DNA of 7,665 bases from Prevotella sp. (GTDB lineage Bacteria; Bacteroidota; Bacteroidia; Bacteroidales; Dysgonomonadaceae): contig JAISKQ010000028.1 of NCBI GenBank assembly GCA_031260865.1, forward strand, positions 1-7,665, in the 5' to 3' direction. Of this stretch, positions 1 through 7,188 are shown in pieces (position 1 is the first letter of the stretch; the number at the start of each line of letters is the position of its first letter). Made by a program: the position numbers and the translations under genes. The notes below the pieces were generated by a model that was not told the origin of the DNA, made no database searches, and worked only from the letters and a program-made list of their open reading frames with translations.

Positions 1-2830
1 CTATCTCTTTCTTCAAATACTCGGCTGTGAAACTGTTCTTCGTTTTTATCACTTCTTCCGGCTTTCCTGTCGCCACGACAGTACCGCCGCCGATTCCGCC
101 GTCAGGTCCCATATCTATAATATAATCCGCGCTTTTTATTATATCCTGATTGTGTTCGATAACAATGATTGTATTGCCTCTATCCACCAGCTTGTTTAAG
201 ACGCCCAACAGAACCCGGATATCTTCAAAATGAAGCCCGGTGGTAGGCTCATCCAAAATATAGATGGTGTTGCCGGTATCCACACGCGCCAATTCGGTCG
301 CGAGCTTCACCCGCTGCGACTCTCCGCCCGACAAGGTGGTAGATGGCTGTCCCAGTTTGATATAGCCCAAACCTACTTCCTGCAATACTTTGATTTTATG
401 CAAAATATTCGGGACGTTTTCAAAAAACTCAACAGCCATATTGATGGTCATATTCAATACATCCGCTATGGATTTCCCTTTGAAGCGCACCTCTAAGGTT
501 TCACGGTTATACCTTTTTCCATGACATTCCTCGCATTGTACATATACATCGGGTAAGAAGTTCATCCCGATGGTTTTATAGCCGTTTCCGCCACAAACTT
601 CACACCTGCCGCCTTTTACATTAAACGAAAAACGAGCCGGCTTATAGCCTCTGATTTTCGATTCGGGCAGGTTGACAAACAAATTTCTTATATCTGAAAA
701 CACGCCGGTATATGTCGCCGGATTTGAACGCGGAGTGCGACCGATAGGCGACTGGTCGACGCTGATCACCTTATCGGCGTATTCTATCCCTACAAGAGTT
801 TTATAGGGCAAGGGATCGGTCAACGACCTGTATAGATGTTGGCTCAGGATGGGTTGCAACGTGCCGTTTACCAGACTGGATTTACCGCTACCCGAAACGC
901 CGGTTACACAAATGAACGTATTGAGCGGAAAAGTCACGGTCACATCTTTCAGGTTGTGACCCGTAGCGCCTTTCAACGTGATTGACTTCCCATTCCCCTT
1001 CCTTCTTTTTTTCGGTATCTCTATTTCCAATTTCCCATTCAGGTAGTCGGCGGTCATGGTATCGGCAACCAGCATCTCCTCAGGGGTACCTGAAAACACG
1101 ACCTTTCCGCCGCGACGTCCGGCGTAAGGTCCCAAGTCCACCACATAGTCGGCTTCCAGCATAATATCCTTGTCATGTTCCACCACAATAACCGAATTAC
1201 CCGAATCCCGCAATTTCTTCAATGAATTAATCAGCCGGTTATTATCCCGCTGATGCAAACCGATACTGGGTTCGTCGAGGATATAAAGCACATTCACCAG
1301 CTGCGACCCTATTTGCGTGGCAAGACGGATACGCTGGCTTTCTCCGCCCGACAGCGAAACGGATGGCCTGTTGAGCGATAAATAATTCAGCCCCACATCC
1401 AACAGGAAAGACAAGCGGGAAGTAAGTTCTTTCTTTATCTCTTCGCCGATGAGCTTCTGCCTGTCGGATATATGGAGATCCATGTCTTGTATCCATTCGT
1501 ATAAATGGCGGATGTCCATTTCGGCAAGGTCGGCTATATTCTTGTCGTTTATTTTATAGTGCAGCGCTTCCTTATTCAACCGCTGTCCGTTGCAATCGGG
1601 ACAAACATCTGTTTTGATAAATTGCTCCGCCCATTTTTGAGCCGAAGCCGAAGCGTCGCTATCCTGTTGCATCTCGATGTATTTAGCCACGCCCTCAAAC
1701 GCCACCATATAGTTGGAACTTCCTAACGACTCGTTTTTGATCTGCAAGCGTTCTTCCGTTCCAAACATGATTTCATCCATCGCCTCTTCCGGAATATCCT
1801 CGATTGGCGTTTTGATAGTAACTTCATGCTTTTCACAAATCGCCTCTATCTGCCAAAAGAACAACGAGTTTTTGTATTTCCCCAACGGGGCGATACCTCC
1901 GGCATAGATACTAAGTTGCGGTTTAGGCACAATCTTATTCATATCTATTTTGTTCACCACGCCAAGCCCCTTGCAACGTGAACATGCCCCTTGAGGCGAA
2001 TTGAATGAGAAAGTATGCGGAGCCGGCTCGGGATATGACAAGCCGGTAGTGGGACACATCAACTGGCGGCTGAAATGGCGCACCTCGTTCGTTTCCACGT
2101 CCTGTATCATAATCAGCCCGTCTCCTTGTTTCATCGCCACGCGTACGCTATTCTTCAAGCTTTCGGCAAACTTGTTGGACACCACTAATTTATCTATCAG
2201 CACTTCAATGCTGTGCATCTTGTAGCGGTCGAGGCGCATTCCCGGTATAATTTCGCGAATCATGCCATCGACGCGCACCGTCAGGTAGCCTTTCTTGGTG
2301 ATTTGCTCAAATAATTCTTTATAATGCCCTTTACGGTTGCGAACAACCGGAGCCAGCAAATATATCTTTTTACCGATATAACGTTCCAGAATCAATTCCA
2401 AAATTTGTTCTTCGGTATATTTCACCATCTTTTCACCGGTCAGGTAAGAATAAGCTTCTCCGGCGCGGGCATAGAGCAACCGCAGGAAGTCGTAAACCTC
2501 GGTGGTTGTGCCTACCGTCGAACGTGGATTGCGGTTTGTAGTCTTCTGCTCGATAGATATAACAGGGCTTAATCCGGTTATCTTATCCACATCGGGACGT
2601 TCCATCCCTCCGAGAAAATTACGCGCGTAAGCGGAAAATGTCTCAATATAACGGCGTTGCCCTTCGGCAAAGATCGTATCAAATGCCAAAGACGATTTAC
2701 CGCTTCCGCTAAGGCCTGTAATCACCACTAACGAATCGCGTGGAATTTCCACATCGATATTTTTCAGATTATGAACACGCGCGCCGTAAACGTTTATCTT
2801 CTCTTTTTCTTGTTGATTACTTGCTTTCAT
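1..2830 (-). CDS. uvrA: Excinuclease ABC subunit A (UvrA), 3' end cut by the window edge
   Basis: UvrA is the ATP-driven damage-recognition subunit of nucleotide excision repair. It acts as a dimer, scans DNA and loads UvrB. The reading frame is open from the ATG at 2830 to base 1 (943 codons) with no stop, so only a few C-terminal residues are missing. It has the two tandem ABC modules of the family. Module 1 has Walker A GLSGSGKS at residues 39-46, signature LSGGES from 493 and Walker B ILDEP with Asp519-Glu520. Module 2 has GVSGSGKS at 644-651, LSGGES from 833 and Asp860-Glu861. The second zinc finger is intact (Cys743, 746, 766, 769). The first has Cys259, Cys283 and Cys286, but Thr262 stands where the second cysteine is expected. 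A basic linker (KKRRKGNGK) separates the modules. The ATG lies 7 bp after the transglycosylase stop with no clear Shine-Dalgarno sequence, so translation is probably coupled. Identity is certain from motif order and length. Confidence 0.98.
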   Translation of the reverse strand, partial: MKASNQQEKEKINVYGARVHNLKNIDVEIPRDSLVVITGLSGSGKSSLAFDTIFAEGQRRYIETFSAYARNFLGGMERPDVDKITGLSPVISIEQKTTNRNPRSTVGTTTEVYDFLRLLYARAGEAYSYLTGEKMVKYTEEQILELILERYIGKKIYLLAPVVRNRKGHYKELFEQITKKGYLTVRVDGMIREIIPGMRLDRYKMHSIEVLIDKLVVSNKFAESLKNSVRVAMKQGDGLIMIQDVETNEVRHFSRQLMCPTTGLSYPEPAPHTFSFNSPQGACSRCKGLGVVNKIDMNKIVPKPQLSIYAGGIAPLGKYKNSLFFWQIEAICEKHEVTIKTPIEDIPEEAMDEIMFGTEERLQIKNESLGSSNYMVAFEGVAKYIEMQQDSDASASAQKWAEQFIKTDVCPDCNGQRLNKEALHYKINDKNIADLAEMDIRHLYEWIQDMDLHISDRQKLIGEEIKKELTSRLSFLLDVGLNYLSLNRPSVSLSGGESQRIRLATQIGSQLVNVLYILDEPSIGLHQRDNNRLINSLKKLRDSGNSVIVVEHDKDIMLEADYVVDLGPYAGRRGGKVVFSGTPEEMLVADTMTADYLNGKLEIEIPKKRRKGNGKSITLKGATGHNLKDVTVTFPLNTFICVTGVSGSGKSSLVNGTLQPILSQHLYRSLTDPLPYKTLVGIEYADKVISVDQSPIGRTPRSNPATYTGVFSDIRNLFVNLPESKIRGYKPARFSFNVKGGRCEVCGGNGYKTIGMNFLPDVYVQCEECHGKRYNRETLEVRFKGKSIADVLNMTINMAVEFFENVPNILHKIKVLQEVGLGYIKLGQPSTTLSGGESQRVKLATELARVDTGNTIYILDEPTTGLHFEDIRVLLGVLNKLVDRGNTIIVIEHNQDIIKSADYIIDMGPDGGIGGGTVVATGKPEEVIKTKNSFTAEYLKKEI

Positions 2831-2837
2831 TAATATA

Positions 2838-3815
2838 TCAATCGTGCGAAATCCAAGCCTTGTTATGCACTTTTACTTTTTCTCCTTTTTTATAGTAAAG
2901 GGATTCCCGAGTGGGAATAAGGAGCGTATATGTATTTTGGCTTTTGGCGGAAATGGTTAGTTTCCTATCCCTGAGCCAGCTGTTAAAGTCCTTCAGTTGC
3001 GCATAAGTTAATCCTCTTTCTTTAGCGAACGAGGCTAAATCGGGGATTGATTGGGACACTTCTACTTTTGTAAATTCTATTGGTTTATATAAATCTTTTT
3101 CTGTAAGAATGAATCCGAATTTAGCCGGATTTTCAAAAACCTGCTTGATAGCCAGCATACGGAAGTAGTAGCGCGTAGTCTCGGATACAAGCCACAACTC
3201 CAAACTGTCGTTAGCCTGCTGCTTATCCAATTCCCCGCTGATACGCGCCTGTCCCGCGTTGAAAGACATAGCGACGCTAATCCAGCTCCCGTATTTATTA
3301 TAGGCTTGCCGAAGGTATTTACATGCCGCGATTGTCGCTTTTTCTATCGAATAACGCTCATCTACTTCATCGGAAACTTCCAATCCGTAAATGGGGGCTG
3401 TCTTAGGCATGAATTGCCACAAGCCCGCCGCTCCGCTTGGCGACAAGGCGCGGGTGTCAAGGTTGCTTTCGATGACAGCCAGATACTTGAGGTCGTCGGG
3501 AATCCCGTTTTCTTTAAGGATAGGCTCAATGATGGGGAAGTAGCGGTTTGCCCGCTTTACAAGAAGCAACACCATTGAATGTTGATATGTAAACCCGTTT
3601 ATTTCACGGTCGTAGCGTTCGTGCAGGTCATACCTGTCCAAGACGATTTCTTCTCCCGCGAAACTCACTTTATCAGGCGTTTCTATCGATTTGGTCATTG
3701 ACAACACATCCGGGATTCTATCCTCTATTTCACTATAACTGACGCCTGCCACAAAAATAGCAGCTATTAGGCAAATACAAATAATGGGCATAGTGAATAT
3801 CGCTATTTTTTTCAT
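2838..3815 (-). CDS. Membrane- or periplasm-directed lytic transglycosylase, MltD-like (GH23/SLT domain)
   Basis: Lytic transglycosylases cleave the MurNAc-GlcNAc bond of peptidoglycan, forming 1,6-anhydro-MurNAc, in wall growth and turnover. The protein is 325 aa. Residues 1-3 are basic (MKK) and 4-24 are hydrophobic, giving a signal peptide or membrane anchor; the cysteines at 13 and 15 lie inside the hydrophobic core and do not form a lipobox. The SLT domain spans about 85-230. It has the catalytic-type Glu116 in AVIESNL, then SPSGAAGLWQFMP at 125-137, SFNAGQ at 184-189 and ETTRYYFRML at 212-221. Residues about 245-302 look like a degenerate LysM-type tail (IPDLASFAKERGLTYAQLKDFN), whereas E. 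coli MltD carries two full LysM repeats. An in-frame TAA directly precedes the ATG, which fixes the start unless it lies further inside. It is first in a tight pair with uvrA. MltD-like is the closest match; the exact subfamily is uncertain. Confidence 0.9.
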   Translation of the reverse strand: MKKIAIFTMPIICICLIAAIFVAGVSYSEIEDRIPDVLSMTKSIETPDKVSFAGEEIVLDRYDLHERYDREINGFTYQHSMVLLLVKRANRYFPIIEPILKENGIPDDLKYLAVIESNLDTRALSPSGAAGLWQFMPKTAPIYGLEVSDEVDERYSIEKATIAACKYLRQAYNKYGSWISVAMSFNAGQARISGELDKQQANDSLELWLVSETTRYYFRMLAIKQVFENPAKFGFILTEKDLYKPIEFTKVEVSQSIPDLASFAKERGLTYAQLKDFNSWLRDRKLTISAKSQNTYTLLIPTRESLYYKKGEKVKVHNKAWISHD

Positions 3816-3843
3816 TTACTTCAATTTTGATAGATGCGAATAT

Positions 3844-3878
3844 CAAAGGTAGTATTTTATTTTGGGATATAAAACAAA
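3844..3878 (-). promoter_or_regulatory. Candidate Bacteroides-type promoter for the transglycosylase-uvrA pair
   Basis: On the minus strand TACCTTTG (3851-3844) matches the Bacteroidota -7 consensus TAnnTTTG exactly. A TTTG (3878-3875) lies 23 nt upstream, slightly more than the usual spacing of about 19-21. Transcription would start a few bases below 3844, giving a leader of roughly 20-25 nt before the ATG at 3815. This rests on consensus match and position only. Confidence 0.5.
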
Positions 3879-3923
3879 ACTTGCCCTTACGGAGCCTGAT
3901 TATATTTGGTCGAACCTCATTAA

Positions 3924-4020
3924 CGTAATTCGTAATTCTTAATTAACTTTCTCGTAACTCGTAACTAAAACAGCTTCACATTACTTACTACTTACTACTC
4001 ATTACTTACTACTCATTACT
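3924..4020 (-). repeat. Heptamer repeat array A, downstream of ispE
   Basis: Read on the minus strand, the bases following ispE fall into 7-bp units. At 4020-3979 there are six exact-length units, a mix of ATGAGTA and GTAAGTA (consensus RTRAGTA). After a short break come ACGAGTT units at 3966-3950, then two ACGAATT-like units at 3937-3924 separated by an AT-rich stretch. All fit NNRAGTW or a near variant. The first unit touches the last base of the ispE stop codon. The segment 3944-3970 is also one copy of a perfect 27-bp inverted repeat. I see no intrinsic terminator here. The rest of this 204-bp gap (3816-3923) holds only the candidate promoter. Confidence 0.85.
3944..3970 (-). repeat. 27-bp inverted repeat, left copy
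   Basis: This segment is the exact reverse complement of 5575-5601. It contains two ACGAG units and ends in TTTT as read on the minus strand (minus-strand start TTTTAGTTACGAG). The match stops at 27 bp on both sides. The two copies enclose the DUF2461 and ispE genes completely. Confidence 0.95.
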
Positions 4021-4841
4021 TACAACCCTTGTCCTTTCCAAACGAAACAGTCGGGATAAACGGTTTCAATCCCTTTTAAATCTTCCTTAAAAATTCCAAA
4101 AACAGATGAACCCGACCCGCTCATAGAAGCGTATAACGCGCCCCGTCGATACAAATCGTCCTTTATAGCCTCAATCCCGGGGTATTTGGAGAACACACTC
4201 TTTTCAAAGTCATTCACCATTAGCTCTTTCCATTCGGCGACAGGACGTTTAATGATTGTTTTCAATGACAACCGCGGTTGACAGGGGCGTATATCGGCAA
4301 AGGCGTCTTTGGTGGAAACGTGGACATCAGGCTTGATTAGCACAAAATAGAATCCTTTGAGGGAGAGGGCTGTATTCTCGAATATCTCCCCTATTCCCGA
4401 CGCGAATACCGGACGATTATATATAAAGAACGGACAATCGGCGCCAAGCCGCACAGCCAAAGCCGCCAGCTCTTCGTCGGATGCTCCCAGCCGGAATGTA
4501 TCGTTCAGTAGCTTCAGCGTAAAAGAAGCATCGGCAGAACCTCCTCCCAACCCCGCGCCAAAAGGTATCTTCTTCAATAAATGCACCTCTACGGACGGAA
4601 AGTCGTAATGAGCGCGCATAAGCGTCAGGGCTTTCATCACCAGATTGCCGCCGGGTTCGGCGTCAACTTTTATCCCCGCTTCGAAAAAGGTGTCTCTATC
4701 CTGCTCTTGGCGGACAATGACCTCAAGGGCATCTTTTATGGCAACGGGATAAAATACCGTCTCGAGGTTATGGTAGCCGTCAGCCCGCTTCGATACGATA
4801 TTCAGTCCTAAATTTATTTTTGCGTTTGGGAAACAAATCAT
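4020..4841 (-). CDS. ispE: 4-diphosphocytidyl-2-C-methyl-D-erythritol kinase
   Basis: IspE phosphorylates CDP-methylerythritol at the 2-hydroxyl using ATP, the fourth step of the cytoplasmic MEP route to IPP and DMAPP. Isoprenoids made from these include quinone side chains and the undecaprenyl carrier for cell wall. The protein is 273 aa, somewhat shorter than E. coli IspE (283 aa). It has the GHMP-kinase motifs in order: PNAKINLGL at 5-13 with Lys8 at the catalytic lysine position, RADGYHNLET at 19-28, the ATP-binding glycine loop PFGAGLGGGSADA at 93-105, GADCPFF at 133-139 with Asp135 as the catalytic aspartate, and MSGSGSSVFG at 240-249. It lies 42 bp downstream of the DUF2461 gene and is probably cotranscribed, though a candidate promoter of its own sits in that gap. 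The stop codon abuts a heptamer repeat array. Confidence 0.97.
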   Translation of the reverse strand: MICFPNAKINLGLNIVSKRADGYHNLETVFYPVAIKDALEVIVRQEQDRDTFFEAGIKVDAEPGGNLVMKALTLMRAHYDFPSVEVHLLKKIPFGAGLGGGSADASFTLKLLNDTFRLGASDEELAALAVRLGADCPFFIYNRPVFASGIGEIFENTALSLKGFYFVLIKPDVHVSTKDAFADIRPCQPRLSLKTIIKRPVAEWKELMVNDFEKSVFSKYPGIEAIKDDLYRRGALYASMSGSGSSVFGIFKEDLKGIETVYPDCFVWKGQGL

Positions 4842-4862
4842 CTTTCTAAAGGTTTAAAGTTT

Positions 4863-4870
4863 CAAATATA
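4863..4870 (-). promoter_or_regulatory. Candidate -7 promoter element upstream of ispE
   Basis: On the minus strand TATATTTG (4870-4863) matches the Bacteroidota -7 consensus TAnnTTTG and sits 21 bp before the ispE ATG. There is no TTTG at the expected -33 spacing, so it may be a chance match in an AT-rich gap. If real, ispE can be transcribed without the DUF2461 gene. Confidence 0.3.
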
Positions 4871-4883
4871 AGATACTTATTTC

Positions 4884-5570
4884 TTATAATTGCGCGACTT
4901 CTTTCATAAAATTATACAGCCATTCCATCGCTACGAAATCTTCTTTCACCAGATTAGCGAAATCGGCGGAAAACAGTTCATCGCCTATTGGCTTGGTTTT
5001 ACCTACCCATACGCCTTTTCGTTGTATCCATGTCTGAAAATACTCCGGTAAATCGTTGGACACCGGACGTTTATATTCCTCTCCGCTCACTACATAGCCC
5101 CTATCCAAAACCGTCTCTTGGGTAATTCGCTGAAATTCTTCGGCATCGAAAGAAATCTCGTCCCGAAAGGCATCCATTACCTTTTTCTTTGGTTGGAAAA
5201 GCCCTAATCCCAAGGTATATTCCGTACCCGAAATCTCCATAAAATATCCCGGATAGTCTTTCCATACCTCATTTGTCACGGGTATCTGAAATGCCATCCA
5301 CATGAAATTTTTGTATGGTTCTTTATTTTTGGAAAAGCGTATATCCCTGTATATCCGCGAGAGGCAACGATGCGGACGGAGTTCGAATGTAGGATCTATA
5401 TTGTGCATGGCGGGCGATAAGGTAGCCACCAGCGCTTTCAGCGGATTTAACAACTCTTTCTCATACACCTGCTTATGCGCGTCGAACCATTCTTTGTAAT
5501 TATTTTCCTTCAAGTCATTGAAGAACCGGAAAGTTTGAGGTGTGAAACCGTTGAATATTAAATCGTTCAT
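4884..5570 (-). CDS. DUF2461 family protein of unknown function
   Basis: This 228-aa protein is predicted cytoplasmic, with no signal peptide or membrane segment. It matches the DUF2461 (TIGR02453) pattern: an N-terminal FFNDLKENNYKEWFDAHK segment (16-33) and the hallmark RIYRDIRFSKNKEPYKN block (72-88). A glycine-rich GYFMEISGTEYTLGLGL stretch (108-124) follows, and the tail is rich in aromatic and charged residues. The length is normal for the family. No catalytic activity is established for these proteins and none can be read from the sequence. The ATG at 5570 is supported by an in-frame TAA at 5579-5577 and by the family's usual start. It is the first gene of a probable pair with ispE. 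The heptamer array ends within 10 bp of the start codon, and no Shine-Dalgarno sequence is visible. Confidence 0.9.
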   Translation of the reverse strand: MNDLIFNGFTPQTFRFFNDLKENNYKEWFDAHKQVYEKELLNPLKALVATLSPAMHNIDPTFELRPHRCLSRIYRDIRFSKNKEPYKNFMWMAFQIPVTNEVWKDYPGYFMEISGTEYTLGLGLFQPKKKVMDAFRDEISFDAEEFQRITQETVLDRGYVVSGEEYKRPVSNDLPEYFQTWIQRKGVWVGKTKPIGDELFSADFANLVKEDFVAMEWLYNFMKEVAQL

Positions 5571-5574
5571 ATAT

Positions 5575-5601
5575 TTTTAGTTACGAGTTACGAGAAAGTT
5601 A
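5575..5601 (+). repeat. 27-bp inverted repeat, right copy
   Basis: This is the exact reverse complement of 3944-3970, and it ends only 4 bp upstream of the DUF2461 start codon. The 11 bp at 5581-5591 are also repeated in inverse at 5762-5772, just after glmM. Confidence 0.95.
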
Positions 5602-5688
5602 TAAGTTCTAAGTTCAAAGTTTTGAGTTTAAAGTTTTGAGTTTTGAGTTCAAAGTTATGAGTTTACAAGAGTTCTAAAGTTCAAGTTT
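5579..5688 (+). repeat. Heptamer repeat array B, upstream of the DUF2461 gene
   Basis: On the plus strand 5601-5663 splits into nine consecutive 7-bp units, all NNRAGTT: ataagtt, ctaagtt, caaagtt, ttgagtt, taaagtt, ttgagtt, ttgagtt, caaagtt, atgagtt. Less regular units flank them: acgagtt copies and an 11-bp unit on the left, then 10-bp, 8-bp and shorter units on the right. The orientation is opposite to array A. The array fills most of the 207-bp gap between the glmM terminator and the DUF2461 gene. It contains no open reading frame of note. Confidence 0.9.
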
Positions 5689-5697
5689 AATAGAGAT

Positions 5698-5705
5698 CAA
5701 ATATA
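5698..5705 (-). promoter_or_regulatory. Candidate -7 promoter element for the DUF2461-ispE pair
   Basis: On the minus strand TATATTTG (5705-5698) matches TAnnTTTG and lies between the glmM terminator and heptamer array B. That is a sensible place for the promoter of the next transcript. No TTTG occurs at the usual upstream distance, where the terminator's T-tract lies. If used, the leader would be about 120 nt and consist almost wholly of the array. Confidence 0.3.
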
Positions 5706-5719
5706 ATCCAAGTAAAGAT

Positions 5720-5758
5720 AAAAAAATAGCCTCCCTTTTAGTAAGTTTAGGGAGGCTA
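5720..5758 (-). terminator. Intrinsic terminator after glmM
   Basis: There is a perfect 10-bp inverted repeat, TAGCCTCCCT (5727-5736 and 5749-5758), around a 12-nt loop. On the minus strand it is followed by seven T residues (5726-5720). It starts 19 bp past the glmM stop codon and separates the DUF4827-glmM unit from the DUF2461-ispE unit. Confidence 0.88.
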
Positions 5759-5770
5759 CTTGTAACTCGT
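5757..5770 (-). repeat. Two heptamer units after glmM
   Basis: On the minus strand ACGAGTT followed by ACAAGTA fits the NNRAGTW consensus of arrays A and B. The units lie between the glmM stop codon and the terminator stem, overlapping the stem by two bases. Orientation relative to the gene is the same as array A after ispE. The 11 bp at 5762-5772 are the reverse complement of 5581-5591. Confidence 0.6.
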
Positions 5771-5777
5771 AATTATT

Positions 5778-7163
5778 TTATTTTGCCAGTTGCTTGATTA
5801 CAGCCATTACCTCCGCTCCAATATTCTCTGCTTCTTTCATCGAATGAGCTTCGGAATATACACGGATAATCGGTTCGGTGTTCGATTTGCGGAGATGTAC
5901 CCACTTGTCGGGGAAATCTATCTTTACGCCATCTATATCGGTCACGTCATATTGGCTATATTTTTCTTTAACGGCTTTCAGCACAGCGTCCACATCAATG
6001 CTTGGCGTCAGCTCTACTTTTTGTTTCGCTATGAAATATTCGGGATAAGACGCGCGTATTTCGCTGACTTTCTTCTTTTCATGAGCCAAATGAGAAAGGA
6101 ACAATGCTATTCCCACCAATGAATCGCGTCCATAATGGCTTGCCGGATAGATAACTCCGCCATTGCCTTCGCCGCCGATAACGGCATTTGTCCCCTTCAT
6201 CTTGGTGGTCACGTTTACTTCTCCTACCGCCGACGCGTTATATTCGCATCCGTATTTGCGGGTCACATCGCGTAAAGCGCGGCTGGAACTCAGATTGGAA
6301 ACCGTATTTCCCGGCGTATGCTTCAATATATAGTCCGCCACGGCGACCAATGTATATTCTTCTCCAAAGAACTCGCCGTTTTCGCATACGATAGCCAAAC
6401 GGTCAACATCCGGATCAACGACAAAGCCAACATCCGAAGGGGTTTCTTTTACCTTCGCGAATATATCCGTCAGGTGTTCCGGCAGCGGTTCGGGATTGTG
6501 CGGGAAGTGTCCGTTCGGCGTACAATAAAGTTCGTTTATCTTATTTACGCCCAATGCCTTTAATAATTTGGGGATGACAATACCGCCCACCGAGTTCACG
6601 CAGTCGATAGACACTTCGAAGTCGGCAGCCTTGATGGCGTCAACATCCACCAACTTCAAATCCAAGACAGCTTGTATATGCTTGTCGGTATAATCTTTTT
6701 CTATTAAAGACCCTATATGGTCAACCTCAGCAAAAGTGAAATCTTCCGATTCCGCTATTTGAAGTACTTTTTCGCCTTCCTTCGCGTTCAGGAACTCTCC
6801 TTTTTCATTCAGCAGTTTTAGGGCGTTCCATTGTTTGGGGTTGTGGCTGGCGGTAAGGATAATTCCGCCGCAAGCATGCTCCATCGCCACAGCCACTTCT
6901 GTGGTAGGAGTCGTTGCCAAGCCGATATTCACAACATCAAAACCCATTCCCATCAAAGCGCCGGTAACGATTTGCTCCATCATTTTCCCTGAAATGCGCG
7001 CGTCGCGTCCGACTACAATTTTGTTGGAATCGTTTTTCTTGTTGTCTCTGATAAAAGCGGCATAAGCCGATACGAATTTTACAGTATCCAAAGGATTAAG
7101 CCCATCGCCGACTTGGCCTCCGATGGTTCCCCGGATTCCTGAAATAGATTTAATTAAGGTCAT
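5778..7163 (-). CDS. glmM: Phosphoglucosamine mutase, archaeal-type subfamily
   Basis: This is an alpha-D-phosphohexomutase. It probably converts glucosamine-6-phosphate to glucosamine-1-phosphate, the precursor of UDP-GlcNAc for peptidoglycan and LPS, in the cytoplasm. The protein is 461 aa with all four family loops: the phosphoserine loop TASHNPKQWNALK at 104-116 with Ser106 as the phosphorylated serine, metal-binding DPDVDR at 250-255, sugar-binding GEGNGG at 331-336, and phosphate-binding RKSNTEP at 425-431. The N-terminal SGIRG is at 8-12. The loop variants TASHNP(K)QWNALK, GEGNGGVIYP and RKSNTEP resemble the archaeal GlmM type (TIGR03990) more than E. coli GlmM. Activity on glucose- or mannose-phosphates cannot be excluded. 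An in-frame TAA three codons upstream supports the ATG start. It lies 25 bp after the DUF4827 gene, and a strong terminator follows. Confidence 0.92.
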   Translation of the reverse strand: MTLIKSISGIRGTIGGQVGDGLNPLDTVKFVSAYAAFIRDNKKNDSNKIVVGRDARISGKMMEQIVTGALMGMGFDVVNIGLATTPTTEVAVAMEHACGGIILTASHNPKQWNALKLLNEKGEFLNAKEGEKVLQIAESEDFTFAEVDHIGSLIEKDYTDKHIQAVLDLKLVDVDAIKAADFEVSIDCVNSVGGIVIPKLLKALGVNKINELYCTPNGHFPHNPEPLPEHLTDIFAKVKETPSDVGFVVDPDVDRLAIVCENGEFFGEEYTLVAVADYILKHTPGNTVSNLSSSRALRDVTRKYGCEYNASAVGEVNVTTKMKGTNAVIGGEGNGGVIYPASHYGRDSLVGIALFLSHLAHEKKKVSEIRASYPEYFIAKQKVELTPSIDVDAVLKAVKEKYSQYDVTDIDGVKIDFPDKWVHLRKSNTEPIIRVYSEAHSMKEAENIGAEVMAVIKQLAK

Positions 7164-7188
7164 GATTATTTATATGGTTATTAATTAT

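Noticed and set aside
1..3. A TAG on the minus strand at the left edge that might be the uvrA stop codon
   Set aside because: It is out of the uvrA frame by one base: codons run 4-2 and then 1 outward. uvrA is therefore open at the edge.
230..496. Plus-strand open frames of 60-110 codons scattered through the window
   Set aside because: All lie antisense to well-supported minus-strand genes with family motifs, and their translations resemble no protein family I recognise.
3771..3779. A lipoprotein signal in the transglycosylase (cysteines 13 and 15)
   Set aside because: Both cysteines are inside the hydrophobic core with isoleucines around them; there is no small residue pattern of a lipobox at the end of the segment.
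3901..3908. TATATTTG on the plus strand, a match to the -7 promoter consensus
   Set aside because: It would drive antisense transcription into the array and ispE, has no properly spaced TTTG upstream, and no plus-strand gene follows.
3979..4020. CRISPR array
   Set aside because: The units are 7 bp, directly adjacent and without spacers, which is a simple tandem repeat.
5650..5657. TAACTTTG on the minus strand inside array B, another -7 consensus match
   Set aside because: The heptamer units generate near matches (AACTTTG) by themselves, and there is no TTTG at the proper distance upstream.
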